A DNA stretch of 6,857 nucleotides from assembly GCA_003526765.1 (NCBI GenBank), contig DPXZ01000105.1, forward strand, positions 1 through 6,857, in the 5' to 3' direction. The notes under the pieces were generated by a model. The model had not been told where the DNA came from and did not search any database. It worked only from the letters and a program-made list of their open reading frames with translations. The DNA comes from Fervidobacterium sp. Its GTDB lineage: Bacteria > Thermotogota > Thermotogae > Thermotogales > Fervidobacteriaceae. Of this stretch, positions 5,745 to 6,857 are shown in pieces (within the stretch, counting starts at the first letter, position 1; the number at the start of each line of letters is the position of its first letter). The position numbers and the translations under genes are program-made.

Positions 5745-6698
5745 TCATAGTTTGTTAGCCTCTTGAATGATGTTTGCAACTGCACTGTGAAATTCGCTGA
5801 TTATGTCTCTGATAACTTCCTCAACGGATTTTATATCGTTGATTAGTCCCACACACTGACCGGCCATGAAAGAACCCTCTTCTATATTACCATCAACTAC
5901 TGCTTTTCTTAGGCTACCAACGAGTATCTCTTCCGCCTCTTGAAGACTTTTCACTTCAAGTTCCTTAACTTTTTTTGCAAATCTGGTTTCTATAACCCTT
6001 GCAGGATGACCAAGGGTCGCACCTGTCACAACGGTGTCCCTTATGTTTGACTTTACTATTAAATTCTTGAAGTTCTGGTGTGTGTCTGCTTCTTTAGTCG
6101 CAATGAAGCGTGTACCCATCTGTATTCCCTCTGCACCAAGTGCAAACATAGCGGCCATTGCCTTTCCATCCGCAATACCACCTGCAGCTACAACTGGAAT
6201 GCTGACTGCTCTGCATACTGCGTTCACAAGTACCAATGTCGTTACCTCGCCTATGTGTCCACCTGATTCCATGCCTTCGGCGATTACTGCATCTGCGCCT
6301 ATTCTCTCCATCATCCTTGCCATGTTGTCTGACGCAACAACTGGAATCACCTTTATGTCAGCTTCTTTTAATCTTTCGATGTATTTGGATGGGTTGCCAG
6401 CACCAAAAGTAACAACAGGAACATGCTCTTGTATGACTAAGTCTACTAACTCATCAGCGCTAGGTGATACAAGTATTATATTCACCCCGAAAGGTTTATC
6501 TGTAAGCGTTCGTATCTGAGCTATTGCGGCCTTTAAGTGTTCTGCTCTCATGGCTCCAGCACCTATGATACCTAACCCACCTGCATTCGATACGGCTGCT
6601 GCAAGTTTTGGTGTGCCTGCCCAAGACATACCACCCATCAATATGGGATACTGAATATTAAGTAAGTCACAAATTCTGTTTTTCGATGAACCACTCAT
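5745..6698 (-). CDS. fabK: Enoyl-ACP reductase FabK, FMN type
   Basis: FabK reduces trans-2-enoyl-ACP to acyl-ACP using FMN and NAD(P)H, the last step of each elongation cycle. It replaces the unrelated SDR-type FabI and is known as insensitive to triclosan. The 317 residues form a TIM-barrel of the nitronate monooxygenase/FabK family. From the N-terminus they show YPILMGGMSWAG (17-28), SNAGGLGIIGAG (37-48), FGVNIILVSP (70-79), GAGNPSKYIERL (99-110), AEGMESGGHIGEVTT (140-154) with the catalytic His at 148, and the FMN-phosphate loops AAGGIADG (171-178) and GAEGIQMGTRF (188-198). SFMAGQCVGLI (276-286) is also conserved. GNPSKY and the AEGMESGGHIG spelling follow FabK of pneumococcus closely, favouring FabK over nitronate monooxygenase, as does its place between fabZ and fabD. 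The ATG at 6698 has GAGGTG (6704-6709) at 5 nt. It starts 36 nt after the fabZ stop. Confidence 0.95.
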   Translation of the reverse strand: MSGSSKNRICDLLNIQYPILMGGMSWAGTPKLAAAVSNAGGLGIIGAGAMRAEHLKAAIAQIRTLTDKPFGVNIILVSPSADELVDLVIQEHVPVVTFGAGNPSKYIERLKEADIKVIPVVASDNMARMMERIGADAVIAEGMESGGHIGEVTTLVLVNAVCRAVSIPVVAAGGIADGKAMAAMFALGAEGIQMGTRFIATKEADTHQNFKNLIVKSNIRDTVVTGATLGHPARVIETRFAKKVKELEVKSLQEAEEILVGSLRKAVVDGNIEEGSFMAGQCVGLINDIKSVEEVIRDIISEFHSAVANIIQEANKL

Positions 6699-6734
6699 TT
6701 TATCACCTCTCCAAAAATTCCGATTACCCTTTGA

Positions 6735-6857
6735 TCACTCATTTTGTGACTTGGTACCGAGCATTAACTTTGCCTTCGCCACAATCTGTCCGTTAACCTT
6801 TGCCTTACCTTCAACGATAACTATACCCGCTCTTTGTTCCAAAACTTTAACTTCATA
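6735..6857 (-). CDS. fabZ: 3-hydroxyacyl-ACP dehydratase FabZ, C-terminus (partial)
   Basis: The last 40 codons and the stop of a gene that enters from the right edge. The peptide runs from YEVKVLEQRAGIVIVEGKA through KVNGQIVAKAKLMLG to TKSQNE. It has the pattern of the final two beta strands of a hotdog-fold FabZ: a V-x-V-L-x-x-R-x-G-I strand, then EGKAxVNGxxVAxAxLM. FabZ dehydrates 3-hydroxyacyl-ACP to trans-2-enoyl-ACP, which is the substrate of the adjacent FabK. The catalytic His and Glu lie upstream of the window, so activity cannot be judged. The spacing of 36 nt to fabK with no terminator between them makes it part of the same operon. Another hotdog thioesterase or dehydratase is possible, but the context strongly favours FabZ. 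Confidence 0.83.
   Translation of the reverse strand, partial: YEVKVLEQRAGIVIVEGKAKVNGQIVAKAKLMLGTKSQNE

Noticed and set aside
6034..6519. 161-codon open frame on the plus strand inside fabK
   Set aside because: Its low-complexity Ala/Thr/Ser/Pro/Ile composition mirrors the Gly/Ala-rich FabK barrel on the other strand; no Shine-Dalgarno precedes it.
1..6857. Search for CRISPR arrays, tRNA or rRNA genes, insertion sequences, attachment sites, or a defence or toxin-antitoxin system
   Set aside because: No regularly spaced repeats, cloverleaf-like sequences, transposase or nuclease motifs or terminal inverted repeats were seen. The window is filled by housekeeping genes with uniform composition.

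Overview
The window is an ordinary stretch of bacterial chromosome. Every gene I can support lies on the minus strand, so transcription runs from base 6857 towards base 1. The gene set is a heterotrophic anaerobe's: FMN-type enoyl-ACP reductase FabK instead of FabI, pyruvate phosphate dikinase, and a lone biotin-uptake S component. The AT-leaning composition and strong GGAGGTG-type ribosome binding sites fit too. Together these suggest a thermophilic member of the Thermotogales, perhaps Fervidobacterium-like. The genus is an inference from protein style and gene content, not something the sequence proves.

Region 1 (6857 to about 3465) is a fatty-acid synthesis operon cut at its 5' end. In transcription order it holds the last 40 codons of fabZ, then fabK, fabD, bioY and fabG, followed by a clear intrinsic terminator. 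The genes are tightly packed: 36 nt between fabZ and fabK, 27 nt between fabK and fabD, a 14-nt overlap of fabD with bioY, and 1 nt between bioY and fabG. FabD loads malonyl groups onto acyl carrier protein. FabG, FabZ and FabK then carry out the keto-reduction, dehydration and enoyl-reduction of the elongation cycle. BioY imports biotin, the cofactor of the acetyl-CoA carboxylase that makes the malonyl-CoA used by FabD. fabH, fabF, acpP and the acc genes are not in the window.

Region 2 (about 3350 to 601) is ppdK as its own transcription unit. It has a candidate extended -10 promoter, a strong Shine-Dalgarno sequence that fixes the start at an ATG at 3287, and a GC-rich terminator just after the stop. 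PPDK interconverts PEP and pyruvate using PPi/AMP and ATP/Pi.

Region 3 (537 to 1) holds a 154-codon multi-pass membrane protein of unknown function. Its stop codon overlaps the start of glmU by ATGA. Only the first 21 codons of glmU lie in the window, but they carry the diagnostic nucleotidyltransferase motif.

I found no tRNA, rRNA, CRISPR array, insertion sequence or phage element, and no sign of a new defence or mobile system. The most useful observations are the bioY insertion in the fab operon, the unknown membrane protein coupled to glmU, the shortened cofactor segment of FabG, and start-site corrections for ppdK, fabD and fabG.
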